Numbered from the stretch's first letter, positions 27,493 to 37,704 are shown. The stretch: DNA of 64,000 nt from Pseudomonas fluorescens (GCF_902497895.1 NZ_CABVHQ010000015.1:1-64000), one strand, 5' to 3'. The notes: generated by a model from the letters alone, not told the origin. Numbers and translations: made by a program.

Positions 27493-30255
27493 TCATCGGT
27501 CAATTTTTGCAGCTCTATGTGGCTGGCGAGCTTTTGGTTTGTAGCTACATTTAGGGAAGCTGGAGCAGGAGCGGAACTCCCCGTAGCTGCCATTTCGCAT
27601 GATGATCACTCCTGACTTGCATGCTGGACACCGATCCTCTTGAACAACCTCCCCTTCAGTGTCGAAGACTTGGACAGTGTGTTCTTCCACCAACTCATCA
27701 AGAAATGGCGAGCAATAACCCATGACAGTAAACATGGCTACCGACCTTCGAGCCCGCGTTAGCGCAACATAAAACAAACGTCTTTCTTCGCTGTGGTGGT
27801 ATGTGTCCCCCTCGGGCATGGCCAACATGAGCACAGGGTCATCCTCCCGAAGATTCGGAAACCCACGCTGAAGCATTGCAGGTAGGATCACATAGTCGGC
27901 CTCGGCGCCTTTAGACTTATGAATCGACTTGAATGTCAGATCGATGCGATCGCCATATCGCTGCTTCCACCCCTCTGGGACATAAACCACATCGTTGTTG
28001 TAACGTCCGAGGATGAAAATGGAAACTTTTCCACCTCGACCAAGAGGAATACTGCCATTTACAAGTCCAATGTACAGGTCTGCTAGGTAGCGGCTGATGG
28101 CACCGCTCAATTGCCCCCTTCCATCAACTTGGAATGCCTGTATGGCTGGCCCAATTGGAGGGGTGTCAGACCGTACGACTTTCTTTAGCTGAGCTGGATT
28201 CTTGGATATGAACTGACTAGAGATATCGCAGATTTCTTGAGTGCAACGGAAAGTCTGCTCCAATCGCAGAACCTGGCCATGCCCATACCATTCGAGAAAA
28301 TTTGTCATTACAGAAACGTCGGCCCCTGCAAACCGGTTGATCGACTGCCAATCATCGCCTACAGCAAAAAAGTACCTACCAGGCTTCGCCACCAAGGCGC
28401 GGCAAAAGCGAGCGCGTGCACGAGAGGCGTCCTGATACTCATCGGCCATCACAAGGTCATACGGCGCCTCATATCCTTGCTCTAGACATTCGGCGGCTTC
28501 GTTAATCATATCCTCAAAATCAATCCCCTCCTCCAACTTCAGGGCGGCATCCCATGCACTGATCACGGGCAACGCAATCTCCAAAAACATCTGATAACGA
28601 TATTTAAACCCCTGGCTTGAAATTGCCTCCAACCGGTTAGTCATCATGCCAGCACTCAAGCTATTGCTCTTGGCGTGACGTATGAATGTACGTATCAAGC
28701 CGATGAGCTCGCCATTTTCCATTGGCTTGCGGCCATTCTTTGGAATAGGTCGATCAGGATTTGGATCTAGCTGGATCCCTCGATCCGTCAGAGCAGTTCT
28801 TAAATGCTTGAAGGGTTCTTCAGTCCTCATCTGGTGTGAGGTAGTTTCAATAAGTTCCGTGCCGCGCAGCCGATGCTGATCGCGTTTCCAAGCGACCCCC
28901 TCTAGGTAGTTCTCGAAATGTGCCGGGGGCTGACCATCAGCATTCAATGCCAAGTGTTCGTGATAGAGGGAGATCCCAGGGTAGAAAAAATCGGGGTGAT
29001 ACTGACGATGATCTGCCGTAACCGTATCGTGCTCGTATGGTCGTTCGTATTGGTACTCAACACCATTGTAGAACAGCCAATTCGCGATCATGCACTCTTC
29101 TTGACTGGCGACGTGCTCCCCATGAAGAGTGAGCAATTGACCTATACCCTCTTTGTCCCATACGTCAGCTATCGGTCTTTGCCCCATGGGAGGTATGTCG
29201 CGATTGAATACCAGCCGAAAGAGATCCCAGTTCGTTCGAAATTCCTCTGATCGATCCTTAAGCTGGTCAACAAGATCGGACAGTTTTTCCGTGCATGCCG
29301 AATCTTTTACCGCCCAGGTTGGCACATTCGGCCGCCTCCCTTTCGCCTTGCCGATGATCAAAAGACCTAGCTTATGAAAAGTCAGCCCTTGGACGGAGAC
29401 ATTGTCCATTCCCAGGCGCTTGAACGACAACGCAGCCCGTTCCTCCAGCTCCTTCGACGCTGCGTCGTTGAACGCGAGCATTACAATCGAAGCTGGCTCG
29501 ATATAACCACGGTGAATGCCGTAGGCAGCCTTGGCGACCATCGTCGACGTCTTTCCAGACCCAGCAGAAGCAATCGCTTGAACACGGTTATCGAAGCAGA
29601 TTACAGCCCGCGCCTGCTGCTCCGTTAGCGGCTTGCTTTCCACTCGGTCGAATAGGTCTTGGCACTCGACGAGTTCGTTCAGAACATGCTGCTCATTTTC
29701 TCGCGTCCAAACGGCAGGCCAATCGTATTGCCAGCGCTTTAAATCTCGCTCGATCACACCGGCTCGATCAGAGACGGCTACCTGCACCTCAGGTGTTCTG
29801 AATAACTCCCACAACGCATCGTTGCTGATTCGCAAATTAGGGCGGTTACTCAGTACTGCCTGCTGTGCCAGATGAGTAATCCAGTGGTGTTTGACACGCA
29901 CCGTATCGATCAATTGAATAGCGTCAGCTAACCAACTGCAAATTTGTGCGTAGTAGGAATCGAACCGCCGTTGACGGGAGTCAACAAGTAGCTGTCGTAG
30001 AGCTTCCTGCAATGCCGGTGTTTGTGCGTTGGGCAGACCATCCACTCGGGTACTATTTGGCTGACCTGCGCGAAATGTCAGATCCGTCCAGAACAGACCT
30101 TGGTGTATTCGTAGCAGCGGAAGATCCTCAATTGGGATTTCTTGCACCTGCTCCAGTACCCTCAGTTCCAACTGTTCGTCGCCTAGACGTAATCGCCATT
30201 GCGACGACATCGTAATGCGCCGCCCCCAGTCCGATGGAGCCCATTCCTGCGTCAT
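27493..30255 (-). CDS. UvrD/HelD-type helicase with embedded nuclease-like domain and Zn finger
   Basis: A 920-residue superfamily 1 helicase: motif I ASAGSGKTSTM (around 230), IVMLAFNDAASKEL, motif II LVMADEYQDAS (around 605), then VGDDWQSINRFAGA, FKSIHKSKGAEADYVILP and RRLFYVALTRAR. Between motifs Ia and II an extra domain reads MIANWLFYNGVEYQYERPY, then YHPDFFYP and LYHEHLAL (around 415-435). That is the E...D...E/K layout of a Vsr/PD-(D/E)xK nuclease. The C-terminus ends in a topoisomerase-type zinc finger, CPACKSG...CSSFPKCSY. ATG at 30255 has GGAAAG five bases upstream; an earlier TTG is unlikely. Related to helicase IV-like proteins often found in islands; likely defence or DNA repair. 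Confidence 0.8.
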   Translation of the reverse strand: MTQEWAPSDWGRRITMSSQWRLRLGDEQLELRVLEQVQEIPIEDLPLLRIHQGLFWTDLTFRAGQPNSTRVDGLPNAQTPALQEALRQLLVDSRQRRFDSYYAQICSWLADAIQLIDTVRVKHHWITHLAQQAVLSNRPNLRISNDALWELFRTPEVQVAVSDRAGVIERDLKRWQYDWPAVWTRENEQHVLNELVECQDLFDRVESKPLTEQQARAVICFDNRVQAIASAGSGKTSTMVAKAAYGIHRGYIEPASIVMLAFNDAASKELEERAALSFKRLGMDNVSVQGLTFHKLGLLIIGKAKGRRPNVPTWAVKDSACTEKLSDLVDQLKDRSEEFRTNWDLFRLVFNRDIPPMGQRPIADVWDKEGIGQLLTLHGEHVASQEECMIANWLFYNGVEYQYERPYEHDTVTADHRQYHPDFFYPGISLYHEHLALNADGQPPAHFENYLEGVAWKRDQHRLRGTELIETTSHQMRTEEPFKHLRTALTDRGIQLDPNPDRPIPKNGRKPMENGELIGLIRTFIRHAKSNSLSAGMMTNRLEAISSQGFKYRYQMFLEIALPVISAWDAALKLEEGIDFEDMINEAAECLEQGYEAPYDLVMADEYQDASRARARFCRALVAKPGRYFFAVGDDWQSINRFAGADVSVMTNFLEWYGHGQVLRLEQTFRCTQEICDISSQFISKNPAQLKKVVRSDTPPIGPAIQAFQVDGRGQLSGAISRYLADLYIGLVNGSIPLGRGGKVSIFILGRYNNDVVYVPEGWKQRYGDRIDLTFKSIHKSKGAEADYVILPAMLQRGFPNLREDDPVLMLAMPEGDTYHHSEERRLFYVALTRARRSVAMFTVMGYCSPFLDELVEEHTVQVFDTEGEVVQEDRCPACKSGVIIMRNGSYGEFRSCSSFPKCSYKPKARQPHRAAKIDR

Positions 30256-30919
30256 GCGTCTTTCCGTGACCAAAAAGTTGTTGATCAGTGTATCGCAGCC
30301 GCCTGCGTCTGAACGTCAGCCAAGAAAAACTGAGGCCGCCAAGTGAAAAATGGCAGTAGTTAAATGAGCCCCAGTCGTCCAACCATATCCATGACCAGCC
30401 TGCGAATCACCCCCTACTGTTCATCCTCTCCAGGGTTTTTGAGCCCAAGCCATGCTTAGGTGCGCATACCCGTTGTCTTGCTCATCGCTACACATAAACC
30501 ACCCAGGTTTTTTTTGTCAAAATTCGGGTGGCTTTGAAATCAAAAATAGCCGCGACTGACGTCGCAAAGAAGCGATCCCCCAGCCCTGCGGGCAAAGCCG
30601 CCCTGCCGCCCTTCCCTGTCATTTACTTCTTTCTAAATTTCCTAAAGGCAAGACAAAGGCGAAAGCATCGGCGAAGCAATCGAGTCGATTGCCCTAAAGT
30701 CTGTGGCAATCTGAAAAAAGCGATTTGATGGAGATCCCTGCTTTTTTTTTTGGTATCAAATATAAGAACTCCCTCGCTTTTTTTCATTTCAAGGGGGCTC
30801 GGGCCCTACCAGGGCTTCTAAATCTCACCTAGCAGCTCGTTGACCTCACCCCTGTTCTCGTCGATCTCGCCAGCTGTCGAGGCTCTGTATCGATTTGATC
30901 ATGCGTTTTGGCTGCGAGC
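30256..30919. other. Gene-poor spacer with terminator-like structure
   Basis: No gene is convincing here. AAAAAAGC (30714-30721) and GCTTTTTT (30740-30747, followed by more T) pair around an 18-base loop and could terminate transcripts from either side. Several T-runs (30508-30516, 30742-30751, 30778-30784) show low-complexity DNA. A 66-codon open frame at 30528 looks like chance. Confidence 0.45.
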
Positions 30920-31510
30920 TCACGTCAGGAGCGGTTTGTGCTGACGCCAGACGCGAGCTAGCGCTTCATCGGCTTTTCGCTGAAGGTCGGAGCGGCTATG
31001 TACCAGATCAGTTCTCCTAGCTGACGGTACGAGCTGATCAACGTCCGAATCGACATTCAGCAATAGCGCCGAGAGGCTTGCGTGCATGGTTAAGACGGCG
31101 GCGACCACATCGCATTGCAAGAATGACTTCACACCTGGTAAGCCCCTCTCCGCAAGTTCGATGCCCTGAAGGCAGCATCTCGCAGCTGCGAGTGCACCTA
31201 AGGTAATTTCCAGTGTTCGCTGCTGACTGTGACCTTGAGAGTCAACCAGTGGCTCTTTGATAAAAGCACTGAACGCCCGAACATCATTATCGGCATGGGC
31301 CTTCATGACGGCCATCAGTTGCTCCACCTCATAGATGGTCTTTTTCCGCTCGTCCTCCTGGTCGCGGGCAGCGGATTTTCGTAGTGCCATGAGGAGAAGC
31401 GCAAGCCCGAAGCTGGCACAGACGCATGACGTGGCACCACAGCTTGGTACCGAAGTATCGGCCGCAATTTTGTTTCGAAAAGACTCGAGGCTTGATGACC
31501 AAATGCTCAT
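30920..31510 (-). CDS. Cyclodeaminase/cyclohydrolase-like protein (FTCD_C)
   Basis: This protein of about 196 residues has the fold pattern of formimidoyltetrahydrofolate cyclodeaminase and methenyl-THF cyclohydrolase: SLESFRNKIAADTSVPSCGATSCVCASFGLALLLMALR at the start (the glycine/alanine-rich helix pair), AHADNDVRAFSAFIKEP and ALAAARCCLQGIELAERG. The usual PGGGS-type loop reads PSCGA here, so substrate binding may be altered. It is an orphan: no folate or glycine-cleavage genes are adjacent. ATG at 31510 follows GGAGG by eight bases; the ATG at 31516 is also possible. Confidence 0.7.
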   Translation of the reverse strand: MSIWSSSLESFRNKIAADTSVPSCGATSCVCASFGLALLLMALRKSAARDQEDERKKTIYEVEQLMAVMKAHADNDVRAFSAFIKEPLVDSQGHSQQRTLEITLGALAAARCCLQGIELAERGLPGVKSFLQCDVVAAVLTMHASLSALLLNVDSDVDQLVPSARRTDLVHSRSDLQRKADEALARVWRQHKPLLT

Positions 31511-31534
31511 CCGCATATCCTCCAAGGCAGTGTA

Positions 31535-31740
31535 TTACTGATTGGGTCGTCGTTCTTCATCTGCTGGGCCCGGCGTAACCCTAGCTCCGTCACCCGCCGA
31601 TTCCTCTTCGCTGCTGACGCGCTCGTCGTCCGTCAGCCCCTCACCGACGTCATGCTCATTCAACTGATCTCGGTGATCCTGCTCTGGTTCGTCGTCTCGC
31701 CACTGCTTTATGAGGATACCGACCTGCTGACGTAGGCATG
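31535..31740 (-). CDS. Small acidic protein, start unclear
   Basis: The frame reads IKQWRDDEPEQDHRDQLNE, then a very acidic tail (LTDDERVSSEEES) and ends RRPNQ-stop at 31535. No ATG, GTG or TTG fits; an in-frame TAA lies just upstream, so only CTG or a lost start could serve. It resembles small, disordered, charged Pseudomonas proteins. It may be a pseudogene. Confidence 0.35.
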
Positions 31741-31759
31741 TCAGCAGGTCAGCTATTTA

Positions 31760-31924
31760 TCACCGTTCTCCGCGCGTCCCGCCATGGCTATGTTGTCCGC
31801 CGATTCGAGCTTTCTCTGCCTTGTCAGTTGCGAGATTGGCATTAGGCTCGCTTTTGCGCCCCGCCTCTTTGACTTTTTGAGGGTCATCGGAAAAGCCGTG
31901 ATGCGGTTCTTGTCGTTTGGTCAT
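31760..31924 (-). CDS. KGG-type small stress protein
   Basis: A 54-residue basic, glycine-rich hydrophilic protein: MTKRQEPHHGFSDDPQKV, EAGRKSE, then GGQHSHGGTRGER. The pattern of spaced GF-DDP, AGRKS and GGQ is that of the GsiB/Con-10/KGG stress-protein family (YciG-like), induced in stationary phase or under desiccation. It is short but has a clear ATG with GGAGATC upstream. It belongs to a cluster of small minus-strand hydrophilic genes (31535-32356). Confidence 0.6.
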   Translation of the reverse strand: MTKRQEPHHGFSDDPQKVKEAGRKSEPNANLATDKAEKARIGGQHSHGGTRGER

Positions 31925-32058
31925 GGCTGATCTCCTTCAAGCAAAAAATAGTTACCTTCATTTGAGGCGGCACCATGAGCTTCGTCCCACTGGCACGACC
32001 AACGGGTATTACTCGCCGCCTCAGTGAAAAATGTCTCTTCAAATGCGACTACTGCCGC

Positions 32059-32190
32059 TCAATCAACGCGGTCATTGTTCTGTTCCGGTGTTTCAATACC
32101 CGTTTCCGTTTCACCGTTCGGCCGCGTCGACGGTATCGAGGGTGCCTGATCATTTTCTGAATCACTCGGGTATCCGGGCAAGCCGCGCAT
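32059..32190 (-). CDS. Small hydrophilic open frame
   Basis: A 43-residue frame starting at an ATG inside the 3' end of the upstream gene: MRGLPGYPSDSENDQAPSIP, then a T/E/N-rich tail. The composition is like its neighbours. An overlap of 29 bases with the upstream gene would allow coupling. Could be chance. Confidence 0.35.
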   Translation of the reverse strand: MRGLPGYPSDSENDQAPSIPSTRPNGETETGIETPEQNNDRVD

Positions 32191-32356
32191 CTTCCGGAGT
32201 CAGCACATTGCCCGCAGAGTCGCTTTCGTGATCCCAGTCTGTCGTCGCATTTGGATCTTCGTCGCGACCGGCAGTGCCCAAAATGCAGCCATCATCATTC
32301 GGATGGCTCGGGTCGTTTTCGGGCAAATTTTGAGTGCTGGTTGAATGCGGTTTCAT
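32162..32356 (-). CDS. Small acidic hydrophilic protein
   Basis: A 64-residue protein, MKPHSTSTQNLPENDPSHPND, then GTAGRDEDPNATTDWDHESDS and LTPEDARLARIPE. It has GGAA seven bases before the ATG. No signal or membrane segment; predicted disordered. Likely part of the same stress-protein-like cluster as the KGG gene. The frame extends upstream but the leader residues look non-native. Confidence 0.5.
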   Translation of the reverse strand: MKPHSTSTQNLPENDPSHPNDDGCILGTAGRDEDPNATTDWDHESDSAGNVLTPEDARLARIPE

Positions 32357-32584
32357 AGCGGTTTCCAATGCGGTGTAGTGGGTCTTATTTGGAGTAACCC
32401 GGTGCATCCAAGTGCAGCGCAAGGGACAAGCGGTATAGATATCCGCTTCAGTAACCACCGGAACTGAAGAACACAGAGCCAAATGCCCATTCAGCCTGTC
32501 GAAGACATGAGGGTGGGGAAAAAGGATTTTTTCGGCGCTTCGCTCGCTGCCTGATTATCAGATCAATTGAATGAAGGATCGGTC

Positions 32585-33559
32585 ATGGATCTCGTATTTC
32601 TGGGTACTTCATCAGCCGTTCCGAGCCGAAATCGAAACGTGAGCGGCATCGCCCTGATCGAATCCTTAGGCAGGGGTTGGTATCTGGTGGATTGCGGTGA
32701 AGCCACCCAGCACCAACTTCTACGCACCCCGTTGTCTTTACAACAGCTTCGCGGGTGCTTTATAACGCATGTACACGGTGATCATTGCTTCGGCTTACCC
32801 GGCCTGCTGGCCACTGCCGGCATGTCAGGGCGCCTCGAACCGCTCGATATAGTGTTGCCGGTTGCGTTACATGACTGGGTGCGCCTCAGCCTGAACGTCA
32901 GCAAGTCCTGCCTGCCCTTCGAGTTGCATTTGCATGCGACAGAAACCTTCAATGGCTGGCGAAACGGCAATGTTCAGGTCAACATCGTTACTCTCTCTCA
33001 TCGCGTGCCTTGTTATGGTTTTGTATTTTCCGAATCAAATCCTGATCCGCGGCTGGATGTGCAACGTCTGGAAGCCGAGGGTATTCCTCGCGGCCCGCTT
33101 TGGGGTGAGTTGGCGCATGGACGTGAGGTTGAGCATGCCGGACGTCTATTTCGTGGGGAGCAATATTTACGTCCTGCGCGACCCGGTCAACGCATCATCA
33201 TCTGTGGCGATAACGATACTCCCGAACTGCTAGCCGAGGTGGTTTCTGGTGCAGATGTGCTTGTGCACGAGGCAACCTTCACTCAGTCACTAATCGATCG
33301 TACTCGCGAGACTTATGGACATAGCAGTGCCGCCACCGTGGCGCGTTTTGCCGAGTCGGCCCGCATTCCAAATCTGGTTCTTACCCACTTCAGTGCACGC
33401 TATCAATCTAATCCCGAGCGAAGCCCGTTCATTGGAGATATCCGCGAGGAAGCAGCGGCATATTTCACCGGCGAGTTAATCCTGGCGCGTGATCTAGAAC
33501 GTTACCACCTTGACCGGGATGGGCGCCTGAAAATTGCCATTGGCCCTCAGTCGCAATAG
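32585..33559 (+). CDS. rnz: Ribonuclease Z
   Basis: A 324-residue metallo-beta-lactamase-fold nuclease that matures tRNA 3' ends. [18 protein letters not shown] is the typical start, the two-zinc motif [13 protein letters not shown] is intact, and later ligands appear in [23 protein letters not shown] and VLTHFSARY. The length equals the usual short form. ATG at 32585 is chosen because homologues begin MDL; an in-frame ATG at 32567 adds six residues. It is a housekeeping-type gene inside accessory DNA and probably a second copy or relocated gene. Confidence 0.85.
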   Translation: MDLVFLGTSSAVPSRNRNVSGIALIESLGRGWYLVDCGEATQHQLLRTPLSLQQLRGCFITHVHGDHCFGLPGLLATAGMSGRLEPLDIVLPVALHDWVRLSLNVSKSCLPFELHLHATETFNGWRNGNVQVNIVTLSHRVPCYGFVFSESNPDPRLDVQRLEAEGIPRGPLWGELAHGREVEHAGRLFRGEQYLRPARPGQRIIICGDNDTPELLAEVVSGADVLVHEATFTQSLIDRTRETYGHSSAATVARFAESARIPNLVLTHFSARYQSNPERSPFIGDIREEAAAYFTGELILARDLERYHLDRDGRLKIAIGPQSQ

Positions 33560-33737
33560 TTCTTACTTTATCGGTTTCCGAATTCAGACTCAGTAAATAT
33601 TGAACAAGCACGCCTATTCAACATTCACAATATTAAGCGCGTTTTGAAGACGTGCTGACCATGCATCGAATCCACCATTTCCTTTCAAACTTTCAGTTAA
33701 CCCGTCCTATCACGCCCGTCTTGAATCCCGGCGTGCA

Positions 33738-33956
33738 TCAGAACAACCCCGATTGAATTTTTTGGTGCAGGATGGAAGCCAGTTCCTGACTGGGATATTG
33801 GGCTTTCACGCTCCGCGCTTTACAGCCGAGCGCATGACTAAAAGCACCAGCGTCCGTGAGGCCCTGGGCACTGCCACACAACCGACAGCGCACCAGTAGG
33901 CCGTCGAGTTTCCAGTGTTTGTTCCACGCTTCCAGCGGCAGGTAGGTCACGGACAT
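33738..33956 (-). CDS. Small zinc-ribbon-like hypothetical protein
   Basis: A 72-residue protein, MSVTYLPLEAWNKHWKLDG, with C-R-L-C followed by FSHALGC. The CxxC plus later H and C could bind zinc. AGGA lies ten bases before the ATG. I do not know its function. Confidence 0.55.
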   Translation of the reverse strand: MSVTYLPLEAWNKHWKLDGLLVRCRLCGSAQGLTDAGAFSHALGCKARSVKAQYPSQELASILHQKIQSGLF

Positions 33957-34317
33957 TCAAAAGCAGTCCTTTTGCAATGAACGACAAGGGCTGAGTGCGC
34001 GTAAAACCACTCACTATGGCAATGGTAGGCCGGCCTCCGGGGGGCTGGTGTCCAGTAGGCGAAAAAAAGCCCACCGAAGGTTTTTTTGTGAGGGGACATT
34101 GTTCCGGAACACACTTAGCCGTGGCGGCTCACTTCCGCATCCGCATCTGCTTAGGCAGTTGGCTCCCTTCCTCAGTGGGTGAAGGGCAGAAAACGGCCGA
34201 TTGTGTTGAAAAAGTCGGCTTCGGTTTTCAGGTCAGAAAAGAACGCATCTGAGATTGAAATCCGCACTACGCGCAGAAGGATCAGGACTCAGATTTTACG
34301 TAGCAGCGTACAAAAGT

Positions 34318-34722
34318 GACCTGGGGCGGGTTTCTGCCGGCGACCGGCGACAGCATCGTGCGCTACCTCGCGGAGTACGCCGATCAGCACGCCATCAGCA
34401 CCCTCAAGCAGCGGCTGGCCGCCCTGGCTCAGTGGCACATCACCCAGGGCTTTCCCGATCCAACCAAGACGCTCAACGTTCGGCAAATGATCAAGGGCAT
34501 CCGCACCTTGCATCCGGCCCAAGAGAAACAGGCAGCCCCTCTCCTTCTACTGCACCTCGAACAAGCTGTCGGTTGGCTTGAGCGCGAAGCGGCTCTTGCG
34601 GCCGAGCGTGGCGACTTCAGAAGTGTGATGAAGCACCGGCGCGACATCGCCTTGGTGCTGATCGGGTTCTGGCGGGGTTTTCGCGGTGACGAGCTGGCAC
34701 GCTTACAGGTCGAGCACACCCA
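34318..34722 (+). pseudogene. Tyrosine recombinase, N-terminal fragment
   Basis: It reads TWGGFLPATGDSIVRYLAEYADQ, STLKQRLAALAQWHITQGFPDPT, VRQMIKGIRTLHPAQEKQAAPL and [27 protein letters not shown]. This is the SAM-like DNA-binding half and the first catalytic arginine box ([11 protein letters not shown]) of a phage-type integrase. It breaks off at about 34722, where an unrelated acyl-CoA ligase tail begins. The remaining catalytic residues are lost. Confidence 0.8.
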
Positions 34723-34723
34723 G

Positions 34724-34872
34724 GCAACCTCCTGACCGCGGATGAAGTGAAATCCCATTGCCGCCGTGGAATGACCGCCTATAAGGTTCCGAAGATCGTC
34801 GTCTTCATGGACCATTTACCGAAATCCACCGTCGGCAAGGTTTTGCGTCGGGAACTGCGTGATCTTGGCTGA
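34724..34872 (+). pseudogene. Acyl-CoA ligase, C-terminal fragment
   Basis: It reads [22 protein letters not shown], then [22 protein letters not shown] and TGA at 34870. This is the end of a long-chain fatty acid CoA ligase, including the family lysine in the TVGK segment. Only about 48 codons survive, joined to the recombinase fragment in a different frame. A deletion product. Confidence 0.85.
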
Positions 34873-35275
34873 AAGGATGACTACTCGAGTGATGAGTCGA
34901 TCCGTTGTCGCCTCGGCTCTAAACCGCTCCGGAACGCTCCAGACTTGGGCGCAAGCCCAAATCTGCGCGCACTGGCATTCTGTCATTTAGGAATTGAATG
35001 GCGGCTATGTGGGTCAAGAGATAGTGGCTTTTTAGACGATGAAAACGCCTACTAAACAGGTGACCATCCATTTTTGTAGGATGTTTTGAACTCCTGGATA
35101 TCGCCTGTTGGCGCTGATTGAAAACTGACCCACCCTGCCGATTGAAAATTGACCCAGGGCGGATTGCTGATTTTTTGCCCCAGCAATTGTGGATAAGCTT
35201 AGCAGCAGTGTCCCGGTTGAACGGTCATCAAGCCCCACCGCATAAAGGCATGCGGCAGGGTGTTTATGGTGCAGA

Positions 35276-36092
35276 TCAAAACGGTTCATCGTCCTCGATA
35301 CCATCTTCGTCCTTGCGCTTTCGTTCACGTGATTTGATCTTGGTTGCGCGGCCAGAGTGCTGTGTTGCAGGCGGTAGGACTCGTTGCCCGTTTCGACGAT
35401 GTGGCAATGGTGTGTCAACCGATCCAGCAACGCTGTGGTCATCTTGGCGTCGCCGAACACACTCGACCATTCCGAGAAGCTGAGGTTGGTGGTGATGACC
35501 ACGCTGGTGTGCTCGTACAGCTTGGACAGCAGGTGAAATAACAGCGCGCCGCCGCTCTGGCTGAAGGGCAAATACCCCAGTTCATCGAGTATCACCAGGT
35601 CTGTGCGAAGCAGCCCTTGAGCGATCAGGCCACTCTTGCCGTCGTACTTTCACGCTCCAGCAGATTGACCAGATCCACTGTGGAAAAGAAGCGCACGCGT
35701 TTGTTATGCGTCGTGGTTCCGGACACGGCCAGGGCGCTGCCCAAATTTGTTTTGCCCGTTCCAGGCCCGCCGATGAACACGACATTCTGCGCGGTATCGG
35801 TGAACTCCAGGTTGGACAGATCCCTGACCAAGCGGGCGTCTGCGCTGGAAGCGCTGAAGTCGAAGCCTGCCAAATCACGATGCATGGGGAGTTTGGCCAT
35901 GTTCATCTGATGATTCACAGACCGTACGGCGCGATCTGCATGTTCCTGTTGAAGCAGATGTTCGAGCAGCCATTTCGACGACGCCGTCGAAGCTTCTCCT
36001 TGGGAAGCCAGTTCTTCCCTGGCGCTGGCCATGCCATGCAGACGCAGTTCGTTGAGTTCCGCCATAAGATCACGCATTGCGAGTCTCCTCAT
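35276..36092 (-). pseudogene. istB: IS21 helper ATPase IstB, frameshifted
   Basis: An AAA+ transposition helper. The N-terminal part (MRDLMAELNELRLHGMA, P-loop GGPGTGKTNLGSAL) runs to about 35630, where an indel in gaaagtacgacgg shifts frame. The centre then reads VILDELGYLPFSQSGGALLFHLLSKLYE and WSSVFGDAKMTTALLDRLTHHC. A second shift near 35355 moves the natural tail (IKSRERKRKDEDGIEDDEPF) into a third frame, with the stop at 35276. Inactive. Confidence 0.85.
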
Positions 36093-37578
36093 CGGTGGTA
36101 CGGAGCCGGTCGTAGCGCGCCGTATTGGCGACAGGCGCTATCTTGAGTTGAAGGCTGGTTTCGGCGGACGGAGGGGCTGCTGTCGATGTCAGTCGAGCCA
36201 GGACATTCAGGATGTGGTCAGCGCTGAAGCTGCCTGATTCAAGTACCAACTCCACCGCCACCAACACGGCATCGAGCCCGGCGATGGGAACAGCCGCCAG
36301 TACCTGCGTCATGATTCGATCACCGTTGGTGTGACGCCTCAGACCGCGTTTTAGCAGTTGCAACGGCTTCGGCAGATCAGCAAACGGAGCGCCATTGCGC
36401 AGCGCTCCGGGCTTGCGTTCGATGAGCGGGATGTAATGCTGCCAGTCAAAACTGACCTGATCTCGATCAAAGAGGCGCTCGTGACTGGCAATCATCGTTT
36501 CATCGGCGATGACTACAATCCGTGAAGGATACAGACGGCTGCTGACCCACTGGCCGACCCGCTCACACGGCACCGAGTAGCGATTTCGCGCCACGCTGAT
36601 CAAACAGGTGCTGGAAACTCTTACCGTACGTTCAACGTAACCATCAAAGGCGGTCGGCATCGGCATCAATTCAGCGCGTTCCAGCTCCAGGACGTCTGCC
36701 ACTGTCAGCCCGTTGTACTGCGGGTGCAGCAGCTCACCCCAGAGCGCACGGCAGCGTTGGCCGAGCCAGGCATTCAGTTCCTCGAAGGTGTGGAACATGC
36801 AGTTTTGAGCATCGAGCCAGATGCGCCGTCGGCTGTCTTGGACGTTCTTTTCAACGATGCCTTTTTCCCAGCCGGAGGCCACGTTGCAGAAGTCCGGGTC
36901 GAACAGGTAGTGGGCACACATCACGGCAAACCGGGCATTGACCGTGCGGCCCTTACCCTTGTTGACCTTGTCGACAGCGGTCTTCATGTTGTCGTAGATG
37001 CCGCGACGCGGCACCCCACCTAACGCGCCAAACGAGCGGGTATGGGCATCAAACAACATCTCGTGGCCTTGGCTGGGATACGCAACCAACCAAAATGCGC
37101 GACTGGCACACAGCTTCATATGCGAGACCTGGATGCGTCGGAACAGGCCGCCGATCAGCAGACCTTCTTCGCTCCAGTCGAATTGAAAGGCCTAGCCGAG
37201 TGCAAACGTCAGCGGTACAAAGGCCCGTAAAGACTTGCCTTGCTCGCCGCGCCACGCGCGTATGAAGGCGGTGAGCTGGCTGTAGCCGCCGTCGTAACCC
37301 TCCGCCTTGATCTGTTCGAAGAGTGCTTTGGCGCTCCTGCGGTTGTGCTTTGCCCGAAACGAATCGGCCTTGAGCGCCTGCTCCAGCGTCTGGTGAAATG
37401 GACTGAGTTTGTTGAAGGCTGCGCACCGCGGGTACGCCGGCTGAGTGGCTTCGGGCGCTCTGACCCATTTTCGAATGGTGTTTCTCGACAGCCCGGTACG
37501 CTTGGCTATCTGATGCAGCGACAGCTTGTCGCGAAAGTACATGCGCCGAATTTTCCCCAACATTTCCATGCTGATCAC
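36070..37578 (-). pseudogene. istA: IS21 transposase IstA with amber stop
   Basis: The N-terminal part holds the helix-turn-helix (YFRDKLSLHQIAKRTGLSRN, TIRKWVR). A TAG at about 37192 replaces a glutamate codon between FALG and AFQFDWSEEG, cutting the 503-codon gene in two. The rest is otherwise open and has the DDE core (FQFDWSEEG, YDNMKTAVDKV, GWEKGIVEKNV). A single change keeps it from being intact, so the inactivation may be recent compared with istB. Confidence 0.85.
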
Positions 37579-37704
37579 CCTGTGTTCTCCTGCTCGGAAA
37601 GTGAGCAGAAGCAGTTGAACACCTGGGTCAGTTTTCAGTCGGCAGAACAGCCTTTACTGGGTCAGTTTTCGGTCAGCGGCAACACAAATGGACTTCAGTA
37701 ATTT

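Larger units (their letters stand above)
35106..37684 (-). mobile_element. IS21-family insertion sequence, decayed
   Basis: A 2579-bp element bounded by inverted ends: TGTTGGCGCTGATTGAAAAC at 35106 and, reversed, TGTTGCCGCTGACCGAAAAC ending at 37684. Additional internal GAAAACTGACCCA-type repeats at both ends are the subterminal transposase sites typical of IS21. It carries istA and istB on the minus strand, both broken. No clear target duplication is visible, so the flanks may have been rearranged. Confidence 0.9.

Noticed and set aside
30528..30728. 66-codon open frame with basic tail
   Set aside because: It lies in low-complexity DNA, has no ribosome site or family resemblance, and looks like chance.
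35106..37684. Target-site duplication of the IS21-type element
   Set aside because: The bases next to the two ends (left atcgcc, right caaatg) do not match, so no duplication is claimed.
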